Below, piece by piece: positions 12,808-24,159 of a DNA stretch of 64,000 nucleotides (its first letter is position 1; the number at the start of each line of letters is the position of its first letter). The DNA lies in the NCBI GenBank assembly GCA_036365145.1, contig JAEOAD010000029.1:22553001-22617000 (forward strand), given 5' to 3'. Both the position numbers and the translations under genes were made by a program. Source of the DNA: Orientallactaga sibirica. Its lineage: Eukaryota; Chordata; Mammalia; Rodentia; Dipodidae. The notes under the pieces are model-generated. The model was not told where the DNA came from. It saw nothing but the letters and a program-made list of their open reading frames with translations, and ran no database searches.

Positions 12808-12883
12808 AGGGAAAGAGAAAGAGAAAGAGAGAAAGATAGATAGATAGATGATAGCTAGCTAGCTAGATAGATAAGAGAAAGAT
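12808..12883. repeat. GAAA/GATA/AGCT compound microsatellite
   Basis: Runs of gaaaga, tagatagatagatgatag and agctagctagctagatag form an imperfect short tandem repeat. Confidence 0.85.
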
Positions 12884-13800
12884 CATTCTGAATATTGGAA
12901 GACTAAAAGATAGTAGGAAGGAAGAATTAAGGACGAAGAGGGAAGAAAATTATCATCAGCCTTTGTAGAGCAAATAACAAATCTGATCATTTTCCCCATT
13001 ACATACTAACTTGTGAAATAAGGTAATATACCATGAGAATCATGTTTTCAAAGCACTCAGCACTAAATTCTATAATTCTCAAGACATATTCCCTTTTTTT
13101 GCCATTTTTCTGCCGTGTAAGCCTTCATATTTTTGTGACAACCACTCATCTGAGAAGCTAAGAAAGTTTATAGCTATCATTCACTAATTCATTCATAAGC
13201 TGTAAATACACACACAATTTTAGATAACGTCATATGAAATAGTATTCTCCTATCTCATCATTTCAAGTGAATCAATCACATGGATTTCACACCACTTACA
13301 ATTTAGGAAAAGAGAAATAAATGTATAGTGTGTTCAAATTACTATTTTTAAAATCTTGATCTATTCTGTACCCAAATACCTTCATTTGTACTTCAAAATT
13401 TCATGGTTGCATTTCTGAATACAATTATTAACTTTATAAGACAAAAGATTCCATTTTACAAAGTTAGGAAAGTGAGTAAGACAAGTGAGAACTACTTCTC
13501 TCACTGAAAACCTGACTATGCTTCCTCTCCCAAAGTGTGGATTACATTTTGAAAAGAAAAGAAATCTCTTTGAGAAAGAAAGGATAGCTGCAGAAAGGAC
13601 CATGATGGGACCATCATGGGCCTCAAGCAATTCTCCATCAGAGAGCCTTGCCCTCAGACATAGACAGAGCTTGCCTTTCTTGAATTTCAACCACATCTTT
13701 CAGGTCCCCACATCTGTCTTGGAGCCTATTGTTCATTTACTTCTTGATGAAACTTTTGTTCCTGACATAAAGATTTTCTCAATATCTTTACAAGGTAGTT

Positions 13801-13817
13801 AAAAAAAAAAAAAAAAA
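13801..13817. repeat. Poly(A) run before a B1
   Basis: Seventeen A's after 'aaggtagtt', directly upstream of the gggaagagg that flanks the next B1. Confidence 0.85.
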
Positions 13818-13826
13818 GGGAAGAGG

Positions 13827-13999
13827 CAGCCAGGCGTGGTGGTGCATGCCTTTAATCCCAGCACTTGGGAGGTAGAGGTAGGAGAATCGCCATGAGTTCG
13901 AGGCCACACTGAGAATACAGAGTGAATTATTCCAGGTCAGCCTGGGCTAGAGTGAGACCCTACTTCGAAACACCAAAAAAAAAAAAAAAAAAAAAAAAA
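13827..13999 (+). mobile_element. B1 SINE
   Basis: GCCAGGCGTGGTGGTGCATG, CTTTAATCCCAGCACTTGGG and CCAGGTCAGCCTGGGCTAGA identify a 7SL-derived B1 with a poly(A) tail. ggaagagg lies on both sides. Confidence 0.95.
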
Positions 14000-14008
14000 C
14001 AGGAAGAG

Positions 14009-14220
14009 GGGGCCGGAGAGATGGCTTAGTAGTTAAGGCACTTGCCTACAAAGCCAAAGGACCCAGGTTCAATTCCCAGAACCCATGTAAGTCATATGCA
14101 TAAGGTAGCACATACATTTAGAGTTTTTTTGCAGTGGCTAGAGGCCTGGCAAGCTCTCACTCTCTCTCTGCCTCTTTCTCTCTCATAAATAAATAAAACA
14201 AATAACTATCTTTTTTTAAA
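14009..14220 (+). mobile_element. Dip-like SINE directly following the B1
   Basis: The head GGGCCGGAGAGATGGCTTAG (with GG shared with the flank), the GACCCAGGTTCAATTCCCAG B-box region, the CT-rich tract and an AATAAATAAAACAAAT tail are all present. AGGAAGAG flanks it at 14001-14008 and 14221-14228. Confidence 0.93.
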
Positions 14221-15259
14221 AGGAAGAGACAATCATAGTGGACTACCATAATTTGAGGTCCTGATCTGTAGTAATTATGTTCTCAAATTTACACCAAACA
14301 TTGAATTAATGAATATTCAACAATTGTTCCTGGCTGAAATGTAGTTAGTTTTCTATGAGCCTCCAGTCACATTTTTCTCAGCTGTCAATACATAACCTTG
14401 TTTCATGTGTGCTTTTGTCCAAAGACACCTAACTTAAAAGGTTTTGTTGATATATTAGTATTGTATGACTTTTTATATGAAGATGTAAATAAATGTCTAT
14501 TTAACTCTGACAGAGTATGAACAACAGACCAAAGAAATGATTCCACCCAAGTGTACTTTAGTGAACCAGTGAGTTTGCCAGGGTTACTGATAGAAGCATG
14601 GATGCCCCAAAAACCACATTAGCATGGGTGATAGTTCACAAAGCTGCATACAACTTGTAGGTAGGACACGTGGCTTAAAAGTCCCTCCAGCAGTTCTAAT
14701 TGATTATATAAACTTGGGGAAAGACCTTATGAATCTGTGTTTCCGGAATTTCCTGAGCCTTTTAACTTTGAATGACTGAGTCCCTCCAGAAGGGAATGTT
14801 TCAATTTGCAGAAAATTGCTGCCCAGAAATTAGCATCAAACTGACAGGCACCTGCACTAACTCCTATTTGAACACAGATTATCCATAGTAGGTGTTTTTG
14901 TTTGTTTGTTTTTTCTTCTGTACAGCACATTGCAGATTACTTTTTTGAAGATTATGCTTTTTAACATTTGGCAACAATTCAGCACTGCTGGGAACATTCA
15001 GCTGTCACTTGGTACTGCTATTGGGAATATTTGGACAATTCCACAACCATTCAGCGCTATTTAAGCAAAAAAATCACTAGTCAAAGCCATATGTGACACT
15101 AAATAGACTACAAAAAGGACACTGACTTATACTGTGCAAGCTCAAGTAAGGAGACGTAGTGCTGTGATGTTTGACCTTACTGGGTATACATAGTTGAACG
15201 ATTCATTATTATACTTTGCTATGTCTGGACGTCATTAAAAATACATTGTTATTGGTTTT

Positions 15260-15433
15260 TTAAAAATTTTTAAAAATTTATTTAAGAGAGCCGGGCGTGG
15301 TGGCGCACGCCTTTAATCCCAGCACTCGGGAGGCAGAGGTAGGAGGATCGCCGAGAGTTCGAGGCCACCCTGAGACTACATAGTTAATTCCAGGTCAGCC
15401 TGGGCCACAGTGAGACCCTACCTTGCAAAACCA

Positions 15434-15477
<44 letters not shown>

Positions 15478-15647
15478 GAGAGAGAGAGAGAGAGAATGGG
15501 CACACCAGGGCCTCTAGCCACTGTAAATGAATGTCAGATGCATGTGCCCCTTTGTGTATCTGGCTTACGTGGGTCCTTGGGGAATTAAGCCTAGGTCCTT
15601 TTGCTTTACAGGCAAGCCCTTTAACTGCTAAACCAGCTCTCCAGCCT
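15260..15647 (-). mobile_element. Dip-like SINE split by a B1
   Basis: The right portion (15477-15647) is a minus-strand copy ending in the tRNA-like head at about 15647. Its AT tail lies to the left of the inserted B1 (about 15260-15290, tttttaaaaatttatttaag). Confidence 0.8.
15292..15476 (+). mobile_element. B1 SINE nested in a Dip-like SINE
   Basis: GCCGGGCGTGGTGGCGCACG and CCTTTAATCCCAGCACTCGG mark a well preserved B1. Its tail has become an (ATA)n microsatellite (15434-15476). 'taagagag' on each side suggests the target duplication. Confidence 0.9.
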
Positions 15648-16827
15648 GGTTATTGGTTTTGGAGATAACAGCTCAGGTAATTTTTAGTGATGAGATAAAT
15701 TCACATGTAAGGAATATGAAAGCAATGAGAATCAAGTTCATATTTAACTTAGTGAAGATTGCATTTATCATTGGAAATTGAGGAATATGGGTCTTTGTGT
15801 CAGGACATCTATATCTGAAAAAATAGTAATTACTCCTCATTACATCTTTTCCATAAATGTTTGTAATTGCTATCCTTTAATTTGGCTATTTATATATTGT
15901 GCTTTCAAAGGTAGGGCAAGGAAATAATAGGTCCAATAATAGGATTTAGATCAAGGACTGTAGTTCATTATCACCTTTTCCCAAAGGTATGCCAGTCAGC
16001 TAGAAGCACTACCAGACATTGTATAATTTTTAGTGTAATACATACACATTTCTTACACATGTGAAATGATAGTTGCTGTGACTTATGGTATAGACATTGG
16101 CTTTGCACTTGTTTGTTAATGCTATGGTACATTTATGAGACTGGGTATGTGGTTGTCACTATGGTTAAAAAGACATCTCTAGAACCAGTGACATCCATTT
16201 GGATTTCAAGGTATAAGAATTGACACATTGGTTAAGTCAAAGAAATGGATTATTTGATTAGGCTAAATTACTTAATCAACAGAATTGTTAGAGATTTTTA
16301 TTTCATTATTTCTTAGGCTAGAAGCAGTATTAAACAATTACTGAGACCATAAGGATGCTATGAAGCAGTAAGATTTGGAATTTACAGTTTAACTAATTTG
16401 AGATCATCAGTATGCTAATTACATCCTCTGCACTTAAGTTTCATTATCTGTAAATGTAGAAGATATTACCACAGCTAAAAGAAAGAACACTCATAGATTG
16501 GATACTTAGTAGGTCCCCAAGAAATATTTCTTTTCCTCATCCTGCTTGTCCTAAGTTTATGAAATCACTTAATAAAAAGGCTTCTTAGGATTAAACAACA
16601 TTAAATTTTCAGCATTTAAAGTCAAAATATAACCAACAAATGAAGTGCTAGAAGTTACCTATGTCAGTTTTACTTAGTATATTGTCATTCTTCAGCAAAT
16701 CAGATGTCCCACAGAGTTCCTAGCTTTGCTTTCTTAACTCTATTAATAAGAACTAATTTAGTGTAATATCTAAAAAGACACTCATTCATTCTTGATCATT
16801 CATTTGCCAAATATTTGTCAGATATTG

Positions 16828-17185
16828 TATTAGTGACCTCATCGCTGTGATAAAATACCTAACCAGAAGCAACCTAAGGAAGGAAGGATTTACTTTGGCT
16901 TCCAGCTCAAAGTTACAGTCCATCATGTGGAGGAAGGCATGGTAGTGGAGCATGAAGCAGACCTGGCCAGTGTGTCCATAGTCAGGAAGCAGAAAATGAT
17001 GACTGTTCATGTTCAGCCCTTATTCTCCTTTTCATACAACCCAGAACACTTGGCCCACTGAATGCAGCTGCACACACCATACATTTAGGGTGGGTTTTCC
17101 AACCTCAATTAGCATAATCTAGATGTGTCCAGAGTTTTTGTTTCTATTGTGATTCCATCAAGCTGCAACACTAACTATTAGATAC
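16828..17185 (+). repeat. Medium-length interspersed repeat, family X copy 2
   Basis: ATCGCTGTGATAAAATACCT and AACCAGAAGCAACCTAAGGA, then CAGTCCATCATGTGGAGGAA. Same layout as 1345-1672 and 27180-27535, and similar to a common mouse repeat I cannot name with confidence. Confidence 0.55.
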
Positions 17186-17204
17186 TTACTAGATGTCCTT
17201 TAGT

Positions 17205-17430
17205 ATTGGACCTGTGCTACATACAATTCCTAATGGAGTTTATATGCATAGTAGTAAACAAGTAGGCACAGTGCCAAATGTGCTGTGAAGAAAACTGAGG
17301 AAGTATAAGAGTCGTAGAGCTGAAGGCCCACATGTTATTATGAAGGATGGTAAATAATGTGCTGACATTTTAGAGGAGAGTTGAGAATGTCCTTGGGTGA
17401 AGCATGCTTCAGGCAGAGGGAATGGCAATT
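17205..17430 (+). mobile_element. L2-like 3' fragment
   Basis: 'aatggagtttatatgcatag', 'aaacaagtaggcacagtgcc' and 'cttcaggcagagggaatggc' follow the order of the conserved L2 3' region. Confidence 0.5.
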
Positions 17431-18369
17431 TAGGGGTTCCTTTGGGAGGTGGACAGGAGCCCCAAGAACCAAACTGAATAGATGGGAGTTGCTGAAAGAT
17501 TCCCAGCAAGAGAGCAGAATGGTGTAACTCAGATCTTAACAAGACCTGTCATGTGATGCAGGTGAGAAAAGGGTACATGTAACAAGAGTGTAAAGGGATG
17601 AACGTTTAGGAGATTTCTTACTAACGCAAACTAGAGATACTAATCCCAACTATGGACTTTTTATGTAGGTTTTAGAGCCCCAATTATATTCTTTGTCTTC
17701 AAACAATTCTGATAGCATGGAGTTCTATTGAGAAATCATGCCCTCAGTGCCCCCAAACCTGTCAACCTCTATTTCCCTTTTTTGCTTTCAATAGAACTCT
17801 CATACACATTTGAGTCTTTTCTCTGAATGGTCCTTAATACTTTTTCTGACATGTCTAGGTAAAACAGCCAAATACAGCAGATTCTTATTTTGCTTTTTTA
17901 TCAAGGATGTTTCTAAGGATGGAAGACAAAAAGTAGGTGGATTGACTTTGTTCTGTAACTGACACATACTGTGTCTCTGCACAAATTATCTTACCTTCCT
18001 GGGCCTCTTTGTTAGGTACAAGTTACTCACAGGGTTAGAAGAATGAGATTTTGGACATAAAGGCTTTGGGCTATTTTCCAGGTAAGACATTCATGACCCA
18101 TCAGACAAGCAGAGCCAAGTAACTATAATAGAAACCAGGATGCTATTTGGTTTTCATGAAAGGTACTTCTTGGGAACACCAAGAACAGGAGCAGAGCTTG
18201 AACTTCTGTCCCTGGCCTCCATTCCAGGAAACCACAAGTGAAGTTGATGTATTTGCCTAAAGTCAGTATGAACCATATAACTCTGATTCCACTAAGTCCA
18301 CTTGCAGATCAGCTCTAGTTTTCCATGTGCTTTTTAACTTACAGAGGTTCTTGACCAACTGAAACACCC

Positions 18370-18570
18370 AACTTGTTTTTCACCTCTGCCACTTGCTAGT
18401 AGAGACACCTTGAAAATTTTGCTTAGTGACTCTGGGCCTATTCATACATCTACAAAATACAGATTAAATTTATTTCATTAAGTTATAAGGATTAAACCCT
18501 AAGGCTGAGTGCTTGTCCCATACTGGGTGGTAAATGATAACAGCTATTATTAGTGTTATTGTTGTGATTA
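18370..18570 (+). mobile_element. MIR SINE fragment
   Basis: 'ctctgccacttgctagtaga', 'tgactctgggcctattcata', 'ataaggattaaaccctaagg' and 'gctattattagtgttatt' keep the MIR order. Confidence 0.65.
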
Positions 18571-18599
18571 GGTGTTATGTTTTATTATGCATACTAATT

Positions 18600-18760
18600 A
18601 TCACTATCATTTATACATTTATTCATTTTTATGGTTTGCAGAGCATTCCATGTACATATCTGTTTAGGAGTCCTGTGAGGCAGGCAGATAAAATAGCAAT
18701 TTTTGCTTTCATTAAATCAGTAAGAAGACACAGAAGTGGCAAAAACAAGAGACCTACCAA
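18600..18760 (+). mobile_element. Second MIR-like fragment
   Basis: 'gagcattccatgtacatatc', 'gtcctgtgaggcaggcagat' and 'agtaagaagacacagaagtg' resemble the MIRb/MIR3 core. Confidence 0.45.
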
Positions 18761-18977
18761 TGACATACAGCTCCTGAATGGCAAGCAAAATCAGGTCTTC
18801 TGGGTTTTCTTCCAGATTCGTTTGGGGCTTTTCTACAAGTGTATGTGTGTATAGTATACATGTGTACATGCAGACACACATGTATGCGGGGTGCATGTGT
18901 GTGCATGTCGAAACCAGAGGTCAACATATGGTGTATTCCTCAATCACCACCTTATTTGTTTCTTGGACATATGAATA

Positions 18978-18994
18978 GTGTGTGTGTGTGTGTG
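18978..18994. repeat. (TG)n tract
   Basis: About eight TG units next to a B3-like SINE; these SINEs often carry TG-rich ends. Confidence 0.9.
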
Positions 18995-19019
18995 TTCACA
19001 TGTGTGAGTGGGGACATGT

Positions 19020-19254
19020 TCACATATATGTGCATCTATGTGGAGACCAGATGTTGACATCAGATGTGTTCCTCCATCACTCTCCACTTTTGTTCTTTGT
19101 AATGAGGTGCCTCACTAAACCCAGCTAGTCACTGAATCCCAGGGATTCCCTGTGTCTGCCTATAGTGATGGGAGTGTAGGCATATATCAAGATACTTGGC
19201 ATTTTAATTAGGTTCTAGAGATATAGCTTTTATCCACAGAGCCAGCTCCACAGC
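19020..19254 (-). mobile_element. B3-like SINE (B2 superfamily)
   Basis: On the plus strand it reads GGAGACCAGATGTTGACATC, CCTCCATCACTCTCCACTTT, an interior CAGGGATTCCCTGTGTCTGC block and a tRNA-like end complement AGCTTTTATCCACAGAGCCA. This is the reverse of the B3 layout. A related partial copy precedes it near 18900-18960. Confidence 0.6.
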
Positions 19255-19261
19255 CTCTGTA

Positions 19262-19505
19262 TTATTTTTATTTGAGAGAGATAGAAAGAGCTAGAAAGAT
19301 AGAGACATAGAGAGAATTGGTGTGCCAGCAGCCTCTCAGCAGCTGTGAATGAACTCCAGACATGTGCACCCCCTTGTGGGCAAGTGCGGCATTGCACCCT
19401 TGGATCACTTTTTGCATCTGGCTAAATGTGGGACCTGGAGATTGGAACTGGCATTCTTAGGCTTGGCAGGCAGGCACCTTAACCACCAATCCATCTCTCC
19501 AGCCC
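19262..19505 (-). mobile_element. Dip-like SINE, long subfamily
   Basis: It carries the block missing from short copies: CCCCCTTGTGGGCAAGTGCG and GCATTGCACCCTTGGATCAC on the plus strand. Flanks cag-ctctgtatt / cagactctatatt are an imperfect target duplication. Confidence 0.9.
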
Positions 19506-21217
19506 CCAGACTCTATATTTTTAATTTTAGTTTTTTTCACTTTTGTTCTTGAATTACAGTGATTTAATTAAAAGCTAGTAGTCATTAGCCTCATGCCACC
19601 AGGTTAAATTTGTCATTGACTGATCTTCTAAATACTTGCATTTCTGAAATGTTTGCACACAGTCCTATGGACCCGGTCACACTCTGCTTTCTTTCCATTG
19701 AGTGGGGGTTCCCATTTTCCTTTGTTCTTTTAAGTTATAATGATGGAAAGTACATGTAATCTTGTCATCTCATCTGTCAGCAGAATTTACCACCTTGTTG
19801 TAATTGTTTCACAGTACATTCCATAAAAGTGATGAATAATCAAAGAATATTGTCTCTGTCTACAGTAAACATAACCAGTTATTTAATCCAGGTTCTGCCT
19901 CTCTCACCCCCACTCTGATAGACAGAATACAGGAAAGAATCCTCTTTATTCTGTCCTTTTAATATTGCTGTGAAACAAAATTGAGCATCTGCAGATGACT
20001 GAGTGAATGTTAATGAGGGTGATGGGGAAAGAGAAGGAAAAAAACACAAGTGATATGCCAAAACATGGAAAATTACTAGCCATAATGTGATACTGGCATT
20101 AGCAACCTTTTTCTTTGCCTGTCTGCCCAAAGTGTCAAGCTCCAGCAATAGCCATACCTGATTAATGCGAATAAGGATGCCAATGACATCTACAGAATAA
20201 AAACATGCCTCTTAGAAGAGAAATGGATAACATCATCAGGACCACTGGTGGCCTCGGTTTTCTTTTGAAAACCACAGCCCTGGTAGAGGTCTCTGCTGAG
20301 TACCAAAAAGCAAAACGCAGAGGATATATGTTCTGCAATCTCCGCTGATGCCTTCTCATATTAACTTCCTTGAACTTTGATTTTTCTCATCTGTAAATAA
20401 ATGTTTTCATCTGTAAATAAGGACAGATCCTTAGGTCATTGTGCTGATCTGAGTGAAATTAATAGTATATATGAAAGAATTATTTCATCATTAATGGTAT
20501 GTGTTTATTGGCAACTTCACATTAAAAGTTTTGTTGAATGCATTTCAAAATCTTAAGCAATGGTGGTGAATATTTTAACAATGCTTCCTCTGTGCTGATA
20601 CTCTACACAGAATACATCGGTCTTCCCAAAGATGGAGGTAGCTATTGTTTGCAGAGTTCTTTACAAATGAGGGAGCCAAAGCTCACTTGACTTTGCTGAA
20701 AGGCCAGGATGTGTGAAGCTAAAGCTCAGAGGGCCAAAACAGTTTTCTCAACTGGGTCACACTAGAATCTAAACTGAGGCAATATTGACTCTGTAGCCTG
20801 AATCATAATCCTTTTACCTAGTGACTTAGTGACCAAACCAAAACTTTCAGAAAGTCTAGACATAGGCCTAGAAGTTAGCAGTCATTTTACTTTTTGAGAG
20901 CAGAAGACCTAGATTATAGCAACAATGTCTTTATAGACAAAGTATAAGCAAGTTTTGTTGATTACAATTAATTTCTCTCTGACAATAGACTTGTATGGGG
21001 AAAAATAATAGACAAGAATTTTTTTTTCTTAAAATTAGAAATCGCATCATGTTAAAAGTCAAATTTAGAATTGCTACACCTGCCAGAGGAAATCATTAAT
21101 AGAACACCTCTTCTTCAAGCAGATAAACTAGGGCAGGATCATTTTCATCATTTCTCAGCTGATGCCAAGTCCCACCCACATAGCAGTTTGGTATAGAGCA
21201 CACTATAGCTATTTTTT

Positions 21218-21475
21218 TTTCTTTTGGAGAGAAACAGAGAGAGACAGAGAGGGAGAGGAAGACAAATAGATATGGGTGTGTCAGCAGCCTCTCTGCTGCT
21301 GCAAACGAACTCCAGATATGTACGCTCCCTTGTGGTCAAGTGTGGCATTGTGCCCTTGCATCACTGCATCTGGCTAAATGTGGGACCTGGAGATTAGAAC
21401 CGCTGGAGATTGGAACCGATGTTCTTAGGTTTAGGAGGCAGGCGCCTTAACCACTAAGACATCTCTCAAGCCCAT
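21218..21475 (-). mobile_element. Dip-like SINE, long subfamily, with 14-bp target duplication
   Basis: It has the extra block (CTTGTGGTCAAGTGTGGCAT, TTGTGCCCTTGCATCACTGC) and a short internal duplication (CTGGAGATTAGAACCG / CTGGAGATTGGAACCG). TATAGCTATTTTTT occurs at 21204-21217 and 21476-21489. Confidence 0.93.
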
Positions 21476-21596
21476 TATAGCTATTTTTTGTGGCTTTTTA
21501 GCCTTTGTGATGAAATGTGTGGCAAGGGGTGAAGGTTATCAACTTAACATTGAATAGGAAATTCAAATTTTTTTGTCTTTCTTTCTTCACATTTAG

Positions 21597-21710
21597 ACCC
21601 CAGAAGAACTAGAGGATGATTCTGACTTTGAGCAGGAGGACTATGATGTGCGGAGTCGGACGAGCGTTCAGACAGAGGATGACCAGCTCATTGCAGGGCA
21701 GAGTGCTCGG
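21597..21710 (+). CDS. CTNNA2: CTNNA2 exon B: phospho-linker before the actin-binding domain
   Basis: This 114-nt exon encodes 38 whole codons, phase 0 at both ends. It starts TPEELEDDSDFEQEDYD and continues VRSRTSVQTEDDQLIAGQSAR. In alpha-E-catenin the matching acidic linker is phosphorylated by CK2 at S641 and then by CK1 at S652, S655 and T658. All four hydroxyl residues are present here: the Ser of DDSDFE, then Ser, Ser and Thr in RSRTSVQT. The extra Glu in EELEDDS and the FEQEDYD segment mark the alpha-N paralogue rather than alpha-E (FETEDFD). The last codon, Arg, opens the RAIM motif that continues in exon C. The acceptor is ttcacatttag and the donor CGG|gtgagtg. The role is inferred by homology; the residues are read directly. 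Confidence 0.96.
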
Positions 21711-21831
21711 GTGAGTGAGCCTTCAAGAATTTGCTTTACTAGACAGGTGGTAAATTCACCCAAATGGCTAGAATTCTGAATCACAGAAGTTGAGAGTGAA
21801 GAGATCCATGACTCAGACTTGTCTGGAGCAA

Positions 21832-21832
21832 A

Positions 21833-21869
<37 letters not shown>

Positions 21870-21870
21870 T
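21832..21870. repeat. (ATT)n microsatellite
   Basis: About thirteen ATT units, 120 bases downstream of exon B. Confidence 0.95.
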
Positions 21871-22619
21871 GCACTGGGAGTGACCATATCTGCTCCTGAT
21901 TCCTTGGAATCCTCCTCTTCCTCTATCCTTCAAATTTAGCTGTTGGATTCAAGCAAACACTGATGTGAATAATGGATTCTTTTGAGGTTGGGGATCATGA
22001 CTAGACAGGGGATACAATAATGATCAGATTTTTCTTTGCACAATCTCAATTGTCCCTAGTCAAGTCTCTAAGCTTACTCACGCACAAGAGGTGAAGGCAA
22101 ATGAGGAATTAGAATACCACCTTGATATTGGTTGGATTGTTGCCTCATGGTCTGGGGTAAGTTCTATGATATTTGAGACTATATTGGCACAAGGTTATTA
22201 GGTATAGGGACAACTTTTCCCCAAAACCCACCTGTTATCAGAATTACAGCTTCTGTCATATAATAGAAAAAAGAAATTCTAGAAAATACTATTAATATGT
22301 GATTTCAAGGCACAAATCAAGAATATGCAGAATGTATTAGCTCTGCCTGAGAGTTTAATACTCCATGATATGGTCTTCTAATGTAAGTGGCTCAATGAGC
22401 ATCTGAGAGTTGGACCGATAAGATTAACTGTATTTCCTAAAGGGTAGTTGTATGTAACATAGATAGTTTGTGGCTAATGAGTTCCTAGGGATTGCATAAG
22501 AAGTTGACATGTCCTCTTTTTAAAGGTTAAGCTTTTCATACATTGGCATAATGACAAATTAGATATTCTAATTCTCTATGTTACATTTTACTCAAGAAAG
22601 AGAAAGCTCTCAAAAGATG

Positions 22620-23480
22620 TTGCTCAAGTGGGCAAAAAACAAGTGAAAGCATATCCAATAACTGTAGCTATCAGGGAAATGTAAATTGAAACCATATTTC
22701 CATGTTTCCAGGAAACCATGCTTCATCCTAATTAGGATGACTATAATCAGTAGTGTGGCAGTCATGTATGTATAGATATATACATTTAAATACTATTTAA
22801 AACTGTAAATAAGAATCACTTTTAAAAAGAATGGCTACCATAAAGAAAACAAATGAAAAAATTCTGGTAATATGAGGGAAAGGAAACTTTATATACTGAT
22901 GGAAGGTAGTAAATTGATACAGCTACTATGGAAATCTGTATGGAAGTTCCTCAAAAAACTAAAATAGAACTGGCATATGGGCCTATCTATAGGACTCTTA
23001 GGAATATACCCAAAGGACTTTAAATCAATGTGTTCCAGAGATCCTGCAGAACTATGCACTATTCCCAATAGCCAAGATAAGAAATCAACTAGGTTTCTTA
23101 ACAGGTGAATAAATAAAGAAAACGTCTCTGTATATACAGTGGAGTTTTATTTAGTGACAAAGAATCAAATTATGTATTTGCTGGATATATATGAAAGCAG
23201 AAAGGAATTAGTGGAAGAGAAGAAACTACTGTGGAGGGTATAGAGGATAAGAGACTCAAGTGAAGAATAAGATGATAAATATGTTAAAAGTATATCATAT
23301 ACTTGAAACAAATTGTCTATATAAATATACTGTCTGTATAAATAAAAGGAAGTATGAGGATGAGAAGGGAGTGTTTGGGCATGGGTATTGAGTGTGGGGT
23401 GGTTAGGATACCCCAGAAAGAACATAGCACCTTAGGAACTGTGAAAGAAAAGAAAGAAAAAAATGAGACTAAAATCAAGA
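22620..23480 (+). mobile_element. Old L1, ORF2 end and 3' UTR, sense strand
   Basis: 'ctatcagggaaatgtaaatt', 'ggtagtaaattgatacagct', 'aggaatatacccaaaggact' and 'tggagttttatttagtgaca' are in the order of the L1 ORF2 3' end. It is far more diverged than the L1s at 8878 and 28177 and has no open ORF. Confidence 0.8.
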
Positions 23481-23624
23481 TAACTCAAAATAATTTGTAC
23501 CTAAAATCAAATTTGTCTAATATACTATAGGCCTTGATAGCCTTATGCTGAAATAAAATGACCACAATTATAGGTGGAGATATATATGAGAGATATTAAT
23601 GTAAAAGATAGAATATCAAAGATC

Positions 23625-23825
23625 AAGTGGCACCATATGTAGTGGTATATACTTGTACTCCCAGGACTTAGAAGGTGGAGGTAGAGGAACATCATAAGCT
23701 CAAGGTCATTACTGGGCTACATAGGGAAACTATATCTCAAACAAAACCCAAGGTTGGGTTGTTCAGCGTTAGAGTGTTTGCTTAGCATGCACAGAGTCTC
23801 AGATTCTATCCCTAACTAATGGAAT
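23625..23825 (+). mobile_element. Old B1-like plus ID-like SINE pair
   Basis: The first part (to about 23750) has the B1 layout (GTACTCCCAGGACTTAGAAG, AGCTCAAGGTCATTACTGGG). The second (GGTTGTTCAGCGTTAGAGTG, TTGCTTAGCATGCACAGAGT) resembles the tRNA-Ala-derived ID head. Both are heavily diverged. Confidence 0.6.
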
Positions 23826-23879
23826 GCAGAGAAGGAAGGGGGAAGGAAGAAAAACATAGTGACTTTGATCTTGACAAAT

Positions 23880-23905
23880 TTAGTATTTTTATGAGAGAGA
23901 TAGCA

Positions 23906-23936
<31 letters not shown>

Positions 23937-24123
23937 ATTAGCACACCAGGGCTTCTAGCCACTGTAATCAAACTCCACATGGGTGTGCCAACTTGTGCCC
24001 ATGTGCAACCTTATGCACTTGTATAACCTTGTGCATTTGTCTTACATGGGATCTGGAGAGTTGAACATGGGTCCTCGGGCTTCACAGGCAAGCACCTTAA
24101 CTGCTTAACCATCTATCCAGCCC
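23880..24123 (-). mobile_element. Dip-like SINE with expanded middle
   Basis: A minus-strand copy with a (GA)n tract. Its middle shows two or three related CTTGTGC/ACCTTGTGCA pieces, suggesting an internal duplication. Flanks caaatttagtatttt / caattttagttttt are imperfect duplicates. Confidence 0.85.
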
Positions 24124-24159
24124 AACAATTTTAGTTTTTATTAATAAATTCTAGAGTTA

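Larger units (their letters stand above)
10434..21596 (+). other. CTNNA2: CTNNA2 intron A-B, 11.2 kb
   Basis: This intron runs from donor gtatgtg to acceptor ttcacatttag. It contains a B1 fragment (10830-10903), a Dip-like SINE (11387-11593), a GAAA/GATA microsatellite, the B1 plus Dip-like pair (13827-14220), a Dip-like SINE with a B1 inside it (15260-15647), a medium-length repeat (16828-17185), an L2-like piece (17205-17430), two MIR-like pieces (18370-18760), a B3-like SINE (19020-19254) and two Dip-like SINEs of the longer subfamily. The stretches 11650-12800, 12890-13800, 14230-15255, 15650-16800 and 19510-21200 hold nothing I can name with confidence, apart from weak MIR-like fragments near 16420-16540 and 20560-20790. 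Confidence 0.85.

Noticed and set aside
13485..13802. Overlapping frames of about 105 codons on both strands
   Set aside because: No domain, splice site or repeat evidence was found, and neither strand looks more coding than the other.
14009..14100. tRNA-like A and B boxes in many places
   Set aside because: They belong to SINE heads with poly(A) tails and target duplications, not to true tRNA genes; no cloverleaf with a 3' end was found.
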